From NCBI GenBank assembly GCA_036924085.1, contig JAVGWX010000002.1, positions 87,439,704 through 87,503,703 of the forward strand: 64,000 nt of DNA. The letters are read 5' to 3'. The position numbers and the translations under genes are program-made. Positions 53,180-63,909 of this stretch are shown one piece after another. Under the pieces are notes generated by a model. It was not told the DNA's origin, did no database searches, and saw only the letters and a program-made list of their open reading frames with translations. The stretch comes from Ariolimax columbianus. Taxonomy: Eukaryota > Mollusca > Gastropoda > Stylommatophora > Arionidae. How positions within the stretch are numbered: the first letter of the stretch is position 1; every line of letters begins with the position of its first letter.

Positions 53180-54320
53180 GGACTTTTTTCTCTCTTTCAT
53201 GAGCACCACATTCATATCTCACTTTGATTCTTTGTCTGCCTTCTAAACACAAAATAAATAATTTGGTATGAATTGTTTGTCTACTTCATGAACATAACCT
53301 AAAGATCAAACTTTCATCTCCTTTGTCCACTTCAGAATCTAAAGATCTCTCTTTAATCTCATTTGTCAATTGTGTAACCAAAAGATGTCACTTTAATCTC
53401 ATTTTTTTTACTTCCTAACCTAAAGATTTCACTTTATCTCCTTCGTCCACTTTATGAACATAACCTAAAGATATCTCTTTAATCTTGTTTGTCCACTTCA
53501 TGAACATAATCTCAAGATCTGCCTTTAATCTCCGTTGTCTATTTCATGAACATAACCTAAAGATCTCCCTATATTTTTGTTTGTTCACTTCACGAATAAA
53601 AGATGTAATTGTATCTCCGTTGCCCACTTCATGAACATAACCTAAACATCTCCCTTTAATATGATATGTCCACTTCATGAACATAATCTAAAGATCTCCC
53701 TAAATTGTTGTTTGTTCACTTCACGAATAGAAGATGTCACTTTATCTCCGTTGCCCACTTCATGAATATAACCGAAAGATCTCCTGTTAATCTCGTTTGT
53801 CCAATTCATGAACATAACCTTGATAGCCTAAAGATCTCCCTTTAATCGCATGTGTTCATGAAGATAAACTGAAAATATCCCTTTAATCTCATTTGTCCAC
53901 TTCATGAACATAACCTAAAGATTTTCCTTTAATCTCATTTGTCCATTTCATGAACGGAAAATTTCACTGTATCTCTTACATTCACTTCATGAACATAACC
54001 TAAAGATATCGCTTTATTCTCCTTTGTCCACTTCATGAACATAACCTAAAGATTTTCCTTTAATCTCATTTGTCCACTTCATGAATGGAAGAATTCACTT
54101 TAACACGTATGTCCACTTCATGAACATAACCGATAGATGTCCTTTTAATCTCTTTTGTCGACTCATGAACATAACCAAAAGATCTCCTTCTAATCTCGTG
54201 TGTCCACTTCATGAACATAACCAAAAGATGCCCTTTTAATCTCTTTTATCCACTTCATGAACATAACTGAAAGATCTCCCGTTGATCTCCTTTGTCCACT
54301 TCATGAATTAAAGGTCCCAC
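53180..54320. repeat. Degenerate ~45-bp tandem repeat, about 23 copies
   Basis: The phrase CACTTCATGAACATAACCTA followed by AAGATCTCCCTTTAATCTC and TTTGTC recurs with many substitutions and variable spacing, indicating an old array. It fills most of the intron before the exon at 54504. Confidence 0.9.
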
Positions 54321-54503
54321 TCGGTCAATATTGTTCTTCTCCTAAAATGATTGCCAATGTTGATTTTAATTGGGTTTGAATAGGGACTGCAAATCTTCCG
54401 TTTAAATCTCTACAATGAACATATTTCAGTGACTGTACCTGGGTTGGAATACATCGTACCGATCACACTTTCACTATGTCTCGTGTGCTCTTTTTGTAAA
54501 CAG

Positions 54504-54685
54504 GGTCCAGTTCTGGTCTGTGTCTCGGTTTGAGCAGATGCCCAGATGGTACGTGAGCTCTCCTGGCATGAACCCCAGAAACCTGAACAACACAATAGGA
54601 GAAGATCTGGCATTTGTCGCACCTTTCACAAAACCTGAGCAGTGGAAGAGATTTGACTATGATACGTTTGATCCGTGGACTCCAG
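54504..54685 (+). CDS. Hexosaminidase module 2, end of CHB_HEX and linker exon
   Basis: 182 nt, phase 2 in and phase 1 out (G|GTATGA). It reads (K)VQFWSVSRFEQMPRWYVSSP, then MNPRNLNNTIGEDLAFVAP, FTKPEQWKRFDYDTFDPWTP. The WSVSRxxxMPxWYV motif is diagnostic of chitobiase-type hexosaminidases, and the RFDYDxFDPWTP linker leads into the GH20b domain. Confidence 0.95.
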
Positions 54686-54884
54686 GTATGACTCTTAATA
54701 CTGCTGTTAGGTCCCATGCCATTTTTTACTCCAGTAGAAATTATGAACTCACGTGACATGCATAAATAGATCTCACGAAGGTTAGATGCGGCGTTATTCA
54801 TCTACAGCCTCGTCAAGACATAACTTAAACAGATGAAAAACAACAAAATGAGAGCCTGGTGATTCCAGCCATGGAATAAGACTC

Positions 54885-55290
54885 CGAGGTGTGGAACCTA
54901 TGAAAAAGTGACATGGCGCGGCTTCAAACTACTCAACGAGCGATGGAGCGTAGAACACCGTCACTTTCACTACGAGACCACATCCGCTACACCGCCATCA
55001 GGAGTCAAACCTGCTTCAATGACGTCGTAGATACGTGTTGATAAGAAAGTACAGGTGAGCAGGCCACGTGGTACGCATGCCTGACAACAGATGGACACGT
55101 AAAATGGCTTCATAGTGGCTCTTCACATATAATCGTCACTCCGGACGTCTACCAATAAGATGGAGAGATGGCCTGCAACAAAACCTTGGTGACGCATGGT
55201 ACTCGAAGCAAAAGATAGAGATGAGTTTAGACGACTTTTGGCTACTTGACATAGGGCACACGATGTGCCTGAAGGAACACCAGGATTACA
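54885..55290 (+). mobile_element. LINE-E copy 2: LINE C-terminal remnant without expansion
   Basis: QATWYACLTTDGH lies in one frame; in another frame RWAGHVVRMPDNRWTRKM-like sequence and GRLPIRWRDGLQQNLGDAWY. Collinear with 11640-12340 but with a single RWAGH motif. Confidence 0.65.
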
Positions 55291-55589
55291 GTAGACGTGT
55301 GGACATTTAGGAAAGGAAACGGAGATGCGTTGAATACCTCCGATGAAGGGTAATAAGAAATGTAGATACAGAAGGTGAAATATATTCGAACTGACAGTAT
55401 CCACACACTTCGCCAATTGTTAAGGGAAACAGAGTACCTATGGGTCTGCCCTGTACAGAATGCAGGGACGTCGATTCTTTAAATAACAGAAGGGAACCGA
55501 AGATACAGCAGTGAATGAGCCGAGAGAAGCGATTGGCTCACAGCTGACTGCTTGCGTCAGTCAGTGAACCATAACTGACCAAGACCGTA

Positions 55590-55775
55590 TGTCACCTCCA
55601 ATTGGCCGCCCTGGAAACAGGACAAGCTCGTGCAGTCTGGCTTAGAGAGTGGGAATCGAAGAGGGAAGGCAAACTTGGTCCCAAATATGCAGAGCAGAAA
55701 TAAGATGGTTGATCTGAAAGACTCATATATTACAGCTTCGCTGTAAACTACCGCACAACGCAACAAAACTTAGTA
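55590..55775 (+). repeat. Dispersed repeat G, copy 3
   Basis: GGGAATCGAAGAGGGAAGGC, AAACTTGGTCCCAAATATGC and TTCGCTGTAAACTACCGCAC are collinear with 22935-23140. Confidence 0.5.
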
Positions 55776-56534
55776 TCCAGGACCCACGCCGAAAAAGAAG
55801 TAGAAGAAGATGAAGATGAAGAAGAAGAAGAAACAGAAGAAGAAGAAAAGAAAGAAACCGAATAGTTCCTGAAAATGGTTTAATATATGTGGAACTGCGG
55901 CTAAACTCGATATCAATCATAACTGATATATTCGATAAAAAATGTATAGATAATTGCTTGTTGACCACACTAAAACACAATAAAAGAAAACTTATTTGAC
56001 GACCGTTAGCCCTAACAGTACCTCTGTCGCGCCGCAGTAAAATTGTTTCTTTAGCCCGATTTTGACATCCGGTTTTCTTTCCTTTCATTTACAAAAATTA
56101 ACCTAACACTGACGCCAAAATTGTTGTGAAATTATTAATATATATTATGTTAAATATGTGAATTGATCATTTATGTTTAAAATATAGAACAAGTTTTGTC
56201 TCGGCTTTCCTTCGCTGGTTTCTGTTGTTTCAATGTTGTAATATCTTGTAATATGATCAATAATGACATATTTCTGTCTTTACTGCGGCGCGACAGAGGT
56301 ACTGTAAGGGAAACATTTTAATTCAGGTGAATAAACCGACAAGTATACAAGATATAATATATGACAATGATGTAATATTGGCAGCCATTAAAAGGAAAGG
56401 ACCAGAAACGTGAGTCGATGTATGCCAGTGATGAAATAGAGTAGACTAAACAAAACATGTGCTATATAATAGGCACGTAAAATGAATACACATATAAATG
56501 TATACAAAAAGACAGGAAATGAAAGATAGGATCA
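55776..56534. other. Intron sequence with GAA tract and an inverted pair
   Basis: A GAA-rich run occurs at 55790-55858. GTACCTCTGTCGCGCCGCAG (56020-56039) and CTGCGGCGCGACAGAGGTAC (56283-56302) are perfect 20-bp inverted repeats about 240 bp apart. No coding sequence. Confidence 0.7.
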
Positions 56535-57195
56535 TAGATGTAGAAGTTCTTTGCCGGGCTGACATGACAAGCATCCACACAACTCTGAGCAAATCGCAGC
56601 TTTGATGAACTGGCCATGTTGTCCATATGTCAGATGAACGGCATCCAAAGAAAATATTCAAGAGCAAGCTTTTAGGTCACGCAAGCGATGGAAAAATAAA
56701 ACGTGACAAAGACACTCTGAAAGCCTCACTGAAGAACTGCGACATTGACCCTGATAATTGGGAGAACACGCTGCTGATCGTCTGCCTGGCGTAGTCAAAT
56801 CTCTTCTGGCACGACACAGATGGAGCAGACGAGAAGCACGGAAGCTGCATGGAGACGAGCGACACGAAATACAACAGACGAGTTGCTTCCATCTGACGGT
56901 CAGACAGTGTTTCTCTGCCCTCAATGTGACAGACTTGCTTTCATCTGACGGTCAGACAGTGTTTCTCTGCCCTCAATGTGACAGACTTGCTTCCATCTGA
57001 CGGTCAGACAGTGTTTCTCTGCCCTCAATGTGACAGACTTGCTTCCATCTGACAGTCAAACAGTGTTTTTCTGCCCTCAATATGACAGACGCTTTCGGGC
57101 TCGGATTGATTTAATCAGCCACCCACGAACCCACTCCAGGATTGACATAGGATAATGTGGCCTTCTTCAGAAACGATGGACAAACAACAATAACA
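56535..57195 (+). mobile_element. LINE-D copy 3: C-terminal block, duplicated and decayed
   Basis: VEVLCRADMTSIHTTLSKSQ, GHVVHMSDERHPKKIFKSKL and LKASLKNCDIDPDNWEN match LINE-D around 26990-27340. The final finger reads VFFCPQYDRRFRARIDLISH (second Cys changed to Tyr), then the ACGATGGACAAACAACAATA tail. A 52-bp segment before the finger is tandemly repeated. Confidence 0.8.
56883..57090. repeat. 52-bp tandem repeat within LINE-D copy 3, 4 copies
   Basis: The unit is TTGCTTCCATCTGACGGTCA, GACAGTGTTTCTCTGCCCTC and AATGTGACAGAC. It spans the CPQCDR start of the zinc finger. The last copy is diverged and continues into the rest of the finger. Confidence 0.92.
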
Positions 57196-57575
57196 ATAAA
57201 AACTGGCATACCGTATCTCACACGTTCCTGGCCATTTCCTAGTAATGGCCACAAAGTTAAACCGCTCTGTATCCTTTTCATATATCAGGTCTTGTTCTTT
57301 CGTTGTGATTTGTTAGATGTTTTCGCTCATTCTTTGTTTCCGACGAAGGCTTTTACTCGTAATATGTGTTCTGTTTTGTTTTTATCCTTATTTGGTTTCT
57401 GAACATTACCTACATACATTTCTATTGATGTTTTGGCAGTCAGTATCGACACAGCTTCGATTTATTTACCTCTAACAGCTGATATACAACCGATGTTGAA
57501 ATACAATTGTACATGAAAATAGCAACAGAGGTCTACCGACGTTTTTACCTAAATATAGGGGAAGGAAGACTGACG
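57196..57575. other. Intron sequence, nothing recognised
   Basis: No similarity to coding or repeat sequence was noticed. Confidence 0.4.
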
Positions 57576-57577
57576 TC

Positions 57578-57955
57578 TGGCCAGGCGAAACATACTGATC
57601 ACACATGTTAGTCAGGGTCAGGCGAAACATACCGATCACACATGTTAGTCATATATTATCATAATATACTGGCCAAGACCCTTTCCTCGGCTTCCCTGTA
57701 GCACTTCCTGGAATAGGCAATTTTCATTGAAGCCTCGCTAACGAGGTGAGATTTCCACGTGATCCCCGTAGTAGTGGGCGACATGTAGATGAAGTTTAGC
57801 ATAGCACAACTGCCTAGAGGACTGCAGTAAACCTTCATCAGCATGTTCAGGATGTGAGGTAGGCCACGACAACCAACCACTTAACGTCTTTTACAGGGCG
57901 CACAAAAGAGTAATCCTACTCATTGCGTGCATGTAACAACAACCACCTAAATATA
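57578..57955 (-). repeat. Dispersed repeat F, copy 4
   Basis: The minus strand matches 52790-53115; on plus it ends GGGCGCACAAAAGAGTAATC and CATGTAACAACAAC. A 37-bp direct duplication (CAGGCGAAACATAC ... ATGTTAGTCA) lies at 57585-57652. Confidence 0.6.
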
Positions 57956-58714
57956 TATTTTTTTTTTCACCTCTCTGACCGGGCAAAGGGAAGCGACTCA
58001 GATAAAGCAATGACCTAGGTGACATCAATATCAATGCTAGGAATGAAGTACAACCTAAATTAAATTAAACAATCATGCCAGTTACCTTCGCAGACGGCAG
58101 AGGCGGCGACAGCGTCGGTATAGCGAGATTATTTTGCTAATCGTCTAAAGTCTGATTCTGTGACTTGCGCTATAAATAGGTCTGAATGAGTAAGTTTTTG
58201 CGTTATCTTCAGTCACACTCTCTCGTCCTAAGCTACATTAGCCCAGTGGCAAGACAATGAAAGGCAGAAAGACATGTCGACCGCAAATAGCATGTCAAAG
58301 AAACGTAGAATCCCAAAATAAATTGTGGAACATAAATGGAATACTGTTGGAACAATGCCAATAGATCTAGCAAAGCAGGGGCAGTTTTTTTGTTCTTCTG
58401 AAAGACGCAATCTGTATTTAACAAGTATCTAAGATGAAAGTAGAAGAAGCAGTAAAAGGATAATAATAACTAATAATATTAATAATAATAAGAAGAAGAA
58501 AAAGAAGAAGAAAAGAAGATTTGGAACAGAAAATGAGGAATATCCATGACTCCCTACACTAGTTAGACTGGCGCAAGATAATGATGTTATATTATATTAC
58601 TTTGCACATATATGTACATTTATATCGTATAAAATAAATATATATATATACATACACATCATGAAAATATTATAAATATATATATATTTATACTCTTGTG
58701 TTATTGTCCTGCAG
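57956..58714. other. Intron sequence with simple repeats
   Basis: AAT-rich and GAA-rich runs at 58464-58515 and a TA-rich tract at 58636-58692 lead up to the acceptor. Nothing coding was seen. Confidence 0.55.
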
Positions 58715-58891
58715 AAAACAGGTTTGACAGAAACTCAGCCTGGGAAGTGACACCTTTGCCTGCCTGCCCTGTTATCCCAACCCCTGTATCATACACCGTA
58801 AAAAGCAGTTTGACGGTTAATCTGTTGAAGGAGTCATTGGCCGTAATCTATACTGATGTGTCACTGAGGTCCATCAGTCTCCATTTCACAG
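58715..58891 (+). CDS. Hexosaminidase module 2, GH20b domain exon 1
   Basis: 177 nt, phase 1 in and out. With the split codon it reads (E)NRFDRNSAWEVTPLPACPVI, then PTPVSYTVKSSLTVNLLK and RSISLHFT. The VIPTPVS segment is the start of the GH20b alpha/beta domain that precedes the catalytic barrel. Donor G|GTAGGG is weaker than the others but matches phase. Confidence 0.93.
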
Positions 58892-58944
58892 GTAGGGTGA
58901 ACACACTTTCATATTTAATACATAGGGTGGTTGAATTGTACCTA

Positions 58945-59760
58945 TCTAATTTCTGGTAAAATGCGAAACCTTCGTTTTGCAGATGACCTCAACGGGTTGA
59001 CGGTCACAGAAGCGGACCTCTGGAAATGGGTCAGAAGGCTCGATGAAACAGTTCTTGACTATGGTTTGGAGACAAAATTAATGACCAACAATGTCGAGTC
59101 TTCAACAATGGCATAAAAGCTAATAGCCAGAAACTCGAAGTATTCAACCATTTTAAATATCTGGGCTAAATTGTCAGATATGTAGGATGAAAATGGGAGA
59201 TGTTGGCCAGAATAGCACAGACAAAAAGTATCACTTGGATGGCTAATACAATCTGGCAAGACAAACGGTTAGCACTATGCACAATGATCAGGTTAAGGCG
59301 TACATTGGTTCTGTCAATATTCCTCTATGCCTGTGAGACATAGACATTTACAGCTAACTTGCAAGGGAGGTTACAGGCCTTGGAGATGAGATGTTTCCGA
59401 AGACTTCTGAATGTCACGTACAAAGATCGAGTTAGAAATTAGGAAATACGAGAAAGAACTACAACAGCAATATGTCCTTTTGAAGACCTATTGGCAACGG
59501 TCAAAAGGCAGGAACCCATTTGGTACGGACACACATCAAGATGAAACCGTTTTGCAAATGCGATCGTGCATTGAAAGGTGCAAGGCAGACGACGAAGAGG
59601 TCGTCCCACGAAGAGATGGGAGGACATCTTAAAAGAATGGACCAATCTCCGTTCAGAGGAGGCACAGGCAATGGTCGCTAACAGAAAAACGTGGCATGAG
59701 GTTGTGTGGGTATCTTCATATGTGTCCTAACGACATCACCGGTTACAGGATCACTTGAAT
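58945..59760 (+). mobile_element. LINE-G: degraded RT C-terminal half
   Basis: MRNLRFADDLNGLTVTEADL (catalytic FADD), LDYGLETKLMTNNVESS, then KRQEPIWYGHTSRXNRFAN-like sequence in shifted frames and RRRGRPTKRWEDILKEWT-like residues near 59590-59640. A tail (TCTTCATATGTGTCCTAACG) is shared with 12672-12750. It begins only ~55 bp after the exon. Confidence 0.65.
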
Positions 59761-59859
59761 ATACTAAATTCGTCTATAATGCAAATGTTAAGATGATGAT
59801 GGAAAACGATGTTTGGAGTTGTAATACGTACATGTGCCAAAGTCAATTATATAAATTAA

Positions 59860-60700
59860 CTTGATTTAACGTCTCTATAAAGCTTTAGAAGAAGCTGTAA
59901 AGTCTGTATTCAATCAGTTACTTATACATTTACTTGATCTAAAAATAGCAATGCATATCCACGCTATTCTTGAATGCATTAATTAACCCTGCCTCCTCTA
60001 TTTCCTGTGGTAATGCATTCCTGATATCTAATCGGGACTTTTCTTTAATGGAATCTGTTCATGTTCCCTCTTGTTCTTGTAGGCTACTGTATTTTGAAGA
60101 AAAAAAATTGTAATAGTCTAATTTATCCTCTTCATTGATTATCATGAACCTATATTACGCACCTCGAATGATTCTCTTTTCTAGACACTGTTGGCCGGGT
60201 TTTCTGAGTCTTTCTTCATAACTGTAAGTCTGGAATCACACTATCTATCAATTGTGTCGCTCTTTGTTTCCTTTCCAGGATGTTTATTTCCCCTCTACTA
60301 TAAGGACTCCAAACCTGCACACATTACTCCAATCTAGGTCTAGCTAGGGAGACACGTAGCGCAGTGGTTAGCGAACTGGCTTCGCATCTGAGTGGTCCTG
60401 GGTTCATTCCCCGGTTGAGTCGGAAATTTCTGCAACGGTTCCCAAGTAAAAGCGGCGAAAGAGAGGAGATGGTTACCGCCCTCATATAGCCGAGAATTTG
60501 AAATGTGAGATTGCTAACCCCTCACACCCCTACAGCAGAAATGCTATGAGTTACTTTACTTTAGGTCTAACTAATGTTTTATATGGTTTGACTTTCACTT
60601 CCGTTCTCCTATGTTTAATATTTCTTGTTATCATACCTAACATTGCTATTTGCCTTTTATACTGATATTTGGACTTGTTACCTTACCTGTATGGTCCCTC
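59860..60700 (-). mobile_element. LINE-B copy 3: CR1-like 3' end, split by a SINE
   Basis: The minus strand matches 9690-10645: the 3' end CTTCTAAAGCTTTATAGAGA, the AFKNSVDMHCY-type C-terminus and the RRGEINILERKQRATQL-like block. A SINE interrupts it at 60347-60561. Stops throughout. Confidence 0.7.
60347..60561 (+). mobile_element. SINE-A copy 2, tRNA-derived, nested in LINE-B
   Basis: ACGTAGCGCAGTGGTTAGCG (A box) and GTCCTGGGTTCATTCCCCGG (B box) form a tRNA-like head of ~75 nt. A body with ACCGCCCTCATATAGCC and tail ATGCTATGAGTTACTTTACT follow. Flanked by TAGGTCTAGCTA (60335-60346) and TAGGTCTAACTA (60562-60573), a target duplication with one transition. Confidence 0.88.
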
Positions 60701-60829
60701 AAATATTTCAGATGATAAAGCCTCTGCAACAGCACAGTCACGGCGTTTGGCATGAACATTGAAGACAGAGACTATGGTAGTAGCTAAACAACATCGGCAA
60801 TTGAAAATAATCATCAATGGAGAAATATT

Positions 60830-61650
60830 CAAGTCTTACAATAGAATGATCTACACTACATTGCCTTCTAAGTAGTTCCCTTCAGCAACTGCACACTTTT
60901 GCAAACGTGCATACAACTGCAGGAAACATTTGTGGAACCCATTCTTTGACACCTCTCTCAAGCTGTCTTGTCGCACTGGTGATAACATCTTTGAATCGTT
61001 GTCCTTTCAGGGCCGATTTCAGTCGATGGAACAAGAAAAAAATTATCCGGTGCCAGGTCAGAAGAATATGGAGGATGTTCCAAGGTAATCAATCACATTG
61101 TGCTTTGCGAGGTACTGCATCACCAGTAGGGATCGATGTGCTGGCGCATTGTCATGCAGCATAATCCAACTGTTTGTTCTCCATTTTTTAATGGTCGTTT
61201 TCTTCTGATTGCATCGCTTAGACGACGGGAGGATATCAACATACATTTCCTAGTTAGCTGATAGGCCTCCATGAATGAAATCATGGTATACAATACCCTA
61301 GCAAAAAGAATAAATTCCAACATAACTTGTCCTTTGCTATTGTCCAAACAAAATGTATGTGTCGGAGGAGATGTGAGAGATTTCATTTCAGGGGACTGAC
61401 GTTTTGTCTGAGGATTGTTCCACTCAAATACTTGCGATTTCTTCATTGTGGTATGATCATATGCTTTATTAAGCAATGTTTGTGTCTCTGAGGGTGATTT
61501 CTCAAGCAAAACACAGAATTTGACATGTGTACGTTGTTCAATCAATGACATTTTCAACTCCAACGATGCAACAAGCACAATACACAAGCTAACTTCTGTT
61601 CGAGAGTATTCGTGAAGCTCAAGTCTGCCATCTTCTTTCGTCAAGGTCAC
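60830..61650 (-). pseudogene. Mariner-family transposase, internally deleted
   Basis: The minus-strand frame (61120-61656) includes MSLIEQRTHVKFCVLLEKSP, which resembles the mariner N-terminal helix-turn-helix, then jumps to NSKGQVMLEFILFARVLY and LSDAIRRKRPLKNGEQTVGL. In the next frame LHDNAPAHRSLLVMQYLAKH carries the second catalytic Asp of the DD(E/D) triad, and further down FHKCFLQLYARLQKCA resembles the C-terminus. About 100 residues between HTH and catalytic core, including the first catalytic Asp, are missing. Terminal inverted repeats were not clearly identified. It cuts and pastes DNA when intact; this copy cannot. Confidence 0.8.
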
Positions 61651-61851
61651 TACCAACTTCTAAATATATATTCTCCATAACATCTTTCATTCAAACACGA
61701 GTCGACTATTTCGGGAACTTTTTGAAGATGCCTCTTATATATAGGCAAACAGACAGGCAGACAGATATACAGATAAACATACATACATACAAAAAGAAGA
61801 CAAAGTGTATTTTCATTGAATGAAACTAATGTCAGAACAATATTTTCTCAG

Positions 61852-62049
61852 AACGCATGGCCTGGTTCTTCCCTAATATCAGCTTAACACACAATGACAC
61901 AGCACCGACAATACTGTACATTCGGTTCCAGCTTGGGAACGTGACACAGGCCAGCAAACACAACGATGAAGCTTACAACATACAAGTGGAAGCGGCCTCA
62001 CAGACTGTGGTAGTTACTGGAACAACGCCCGATGGAGTATTTAATGGAG
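61852..62049 (+). CDS. Hexosaminidase module 2, GH20b domain exon 2
   Basis: 198 nt, phase 1 in and out (GGA G|GTAAGT). It reads (E)RMAWFFPNISLTHNDTAPTI, then LYIRFQLGNV, DEAYNIQVEAASQTVVVTGT and TPDGVFNG. EAYxIxV and GxTPxGVFxG are the GH20b signature preceding the barrel's first strand. Confidence 0.95.
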
Positions 62050-62462
62050 GTAAGTTACTTTTGGAGGACGAGCGAGTGGCGGTGTGATCTAGACACCGGT
62101 CTTCTTGCCTAAACGAGGATGGGTTCAGAATTACAATAGTACGCTTAGACGACCAGAGATGGTCCGTTAGGGGAATCGACTAGAAGGAAGATTTGGGAGT
62201 TAATACAGACTCTCCTTGGTGCTACTTAGGTGTGAAAGGATGGGCTTCTAGTAATGAACACCACACAGGGATTAAAAGACGTCTGGTTAACCAGGAGATG
62301 ATCGGAACGGTCAGTCTTCACGTGCTGGCATACATACTGAGGATGACATTTGAGCACGTATGGACTTGTCCCGAGTGCGATGAAGATGATCCAACGACTA
62401 ACTAACTAACTGACTGATCAGAGCTGGTCACGTCGGATGATCATGTTTATGGCCAGATCTGA

Positions 62463-62560
62463 TGACTGTGTCTCATGCGGCCCTTGTCTCATGTGGCCCG
62501 TGTCTCATGCAGCCCGTGTCTCATGCAGCCCGTGTCTCATGCTGCATGCAGCTCTGTTGT
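62463..62560. repeat. 18-bp tandem repeat, about 5 copies
   Basis: GTGTCTCATGCAGCCC with small variants (GCGGCCCTT, GTGGCCC, GCTGCATG) recurs at roughly 17-18 bp. Confidence 0.85.
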
Positions 62561-62841
62561 GGAGGTGGCGATCTGTTTCAGCAAGGTGTTAGTAGGGAAA
62601 CTCCGAAGACGTGTCCAGGGTGAGTAGGACCTCTTTCCGTCCCTTGTTCCTACAGCCAGCCGGAACATCTCGTGTGCCAGGACCGAAGAGGAAAAGGCGA
62701 AGGCACTCAATCGTCGAGGAAATTCCTGTTAGAAATCAGGTCACATACGAGTGGATCCCGACAAGATGCATCTGGTTGCTCAGGTAAAAGGCTTCAAGAC
62801 AATGCCGGTCCTGCTGCAATAGTGTTCAGTCTCGAAGCCAA

Positions 62842-63125
62842 ATAGGGATGATACAGGAGTGATGACACAGGAGCGATGACACAGGAGGGATGACACAGGA
62901 GGGATGACACAGGAGGGATGACACAGGACGGATGACACAGGATGGATGACACAGGAGGGATGACACAGGAGGGATGACACAGGACGGATGACACAGGAGG
63001 GATGACACAGGAGGGATGACACAGGAGGGATGACACAGGAGGGATGACACAGGACGGATGACACAGGACGGATGACACAGGAGGGATGAAACAGGAGGGA
63101 TGACACAGAAGGGATGACACAGGAG
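62842..63125. repeat. 15-bp minisatellite, about 18-19 copies
   Basis: The unit is GATGACACAGGAGGG, with C and A variants at the penultimate positions. Divisible by three, hence open frames of (S)VIPPVSSLLCHPSC type on the minus strand, which are not genes. Confidence 0.95.
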
Positions 63126-63784
63126 AAGCATATATGAAGCCTGGTTTTCATAGAAAACCCACCCCCACTGGGACCAGAGTCTGCAGAGCCAGTACATGGA
63201 TGAAGCTGCCGGGCCATATTACGGTGGATTTCCAGACTACTGCGTGTGTCAGTGGACTGCCTGATGCCAGGTAGATGAAGTTCTCTGTGGCTGCAACAGG
63301 GTTGACGTTCACTGTGAGGCTCAACGCAAAAACCCCGGTAAAGTACAGAAGTTTGCTTTTCGGTGAAATAAAAAAGCTGGTCTGCACACTGTTTGTTGTG
63401 GAAGAGCGTGGCCTGGAGATGAAACGTCTGTTCTACAATCCCAATGCACCAAGTACGAATCCCGCCGTGTCCAGTTTTAGCAAACACGGATTTTATCGTA
63501 TTACGATCAATTCTCAATGTATGAAAAGTAATGGCAACTTACAGTACTGCAAACCTTCCCAGGAACTTATAACAGTCAAATAAGTTAGGAGTTGTAAGAG
63601 TGACGTTTGTTCAGGTTTTCAACTGCAGCTTATGTTTCGCCTCTGCTCGGTCGGTCCCTTTCTTTTATACTTATTTTATGGCAGCATTCGATATCTTCAC
63701 CTCATGTTTACTTTTTCTCTCCCTCTCTCACTTCTGTCAAATGCATTCCTAACATCCATCCCTCTGTGTTCTCTGATTTTCCAG

Positions 63785-63909
63785 CGATGACATTGATCCA
63801 GCTGGCTCTCAAGTCGAACCCTGCCGGCTCGCTACCAGATTGTCAGATAGAAGATTGGCCCAGGCTCTCGTACCGCGGCATGCATGTGGACACAGCCAGA
63901 AATTTCATT
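63785..63909 (+). CDS. Hexosaminidase module 2, start of GH20 catalytic barrel
   Basis: 125 nt, phase 1 in and phase 0 out (ATT|GTGAGT). It reads (A)MTLIQLALKSNPAGSLPDCQ, then IEDWPRLSYRGMHVDTARNF. RLxYRGMHVDxxRNF is the first barrel strand of GH20 with the sugar-binding Arg. The catalytic Asp-Glu pair would follow in exons right of the window. Confidence 0.95.

Larger units (their letters stand above)
62050..63784. other. Intron with two minisatellites
   Basis: Apart from the arrays at 62463-62560 and 62842-63125, nothing was recognised. A frame at 63275-63583 (+) has no domain or phase support. Confidence 0.5.
8426..63909 (+). other. GH20 beta-N-acetylhexosaminidase (chitobiase-like) locus, partial at both ends
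   Basis: Ten exons on the plus strand give a continuous reading if joined: 8426-8503, 32078-32252, 33899-34042, 38782-38810, 46491-46681, 51357-51511, 54504-54685, 58715-58891, 61852-62049 and 63785-63909. Introns range from 1.7 to 23.6 kb. The domain order is end of GH20 barrel, C-terminal chitobiase domain, N-terminal chitobiase (CHB_HEX) domain, GH20b, start of GH20 barrel. Hexosaminidases of this family remove terminal N-acetylhexosamines from chitooligosaccharides or glycans, usually in lysosome or extracellular space. A tandem two-module protein is my preferred reading; two adjacent paralogues remain possible. Confidence 0.8.

Noticed and set aside
11185..60561. Functional tRNA genes at the SINE heads (11185, 19611, 22636, 33404, 35801, 47842, 60347)
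   Set aside because: The heads have A and B boxes but cloverleaf pairing is imperfect by eye and each continues into a shared SINE body and tail.
62780..63517. 245-codon minus-strand frame with Ser/Pro/Cys/His repeats
   Set aside because: Produced by the 15-bp minisatellite on the opposite strand from the host gene. The flanking sequence has no domain.
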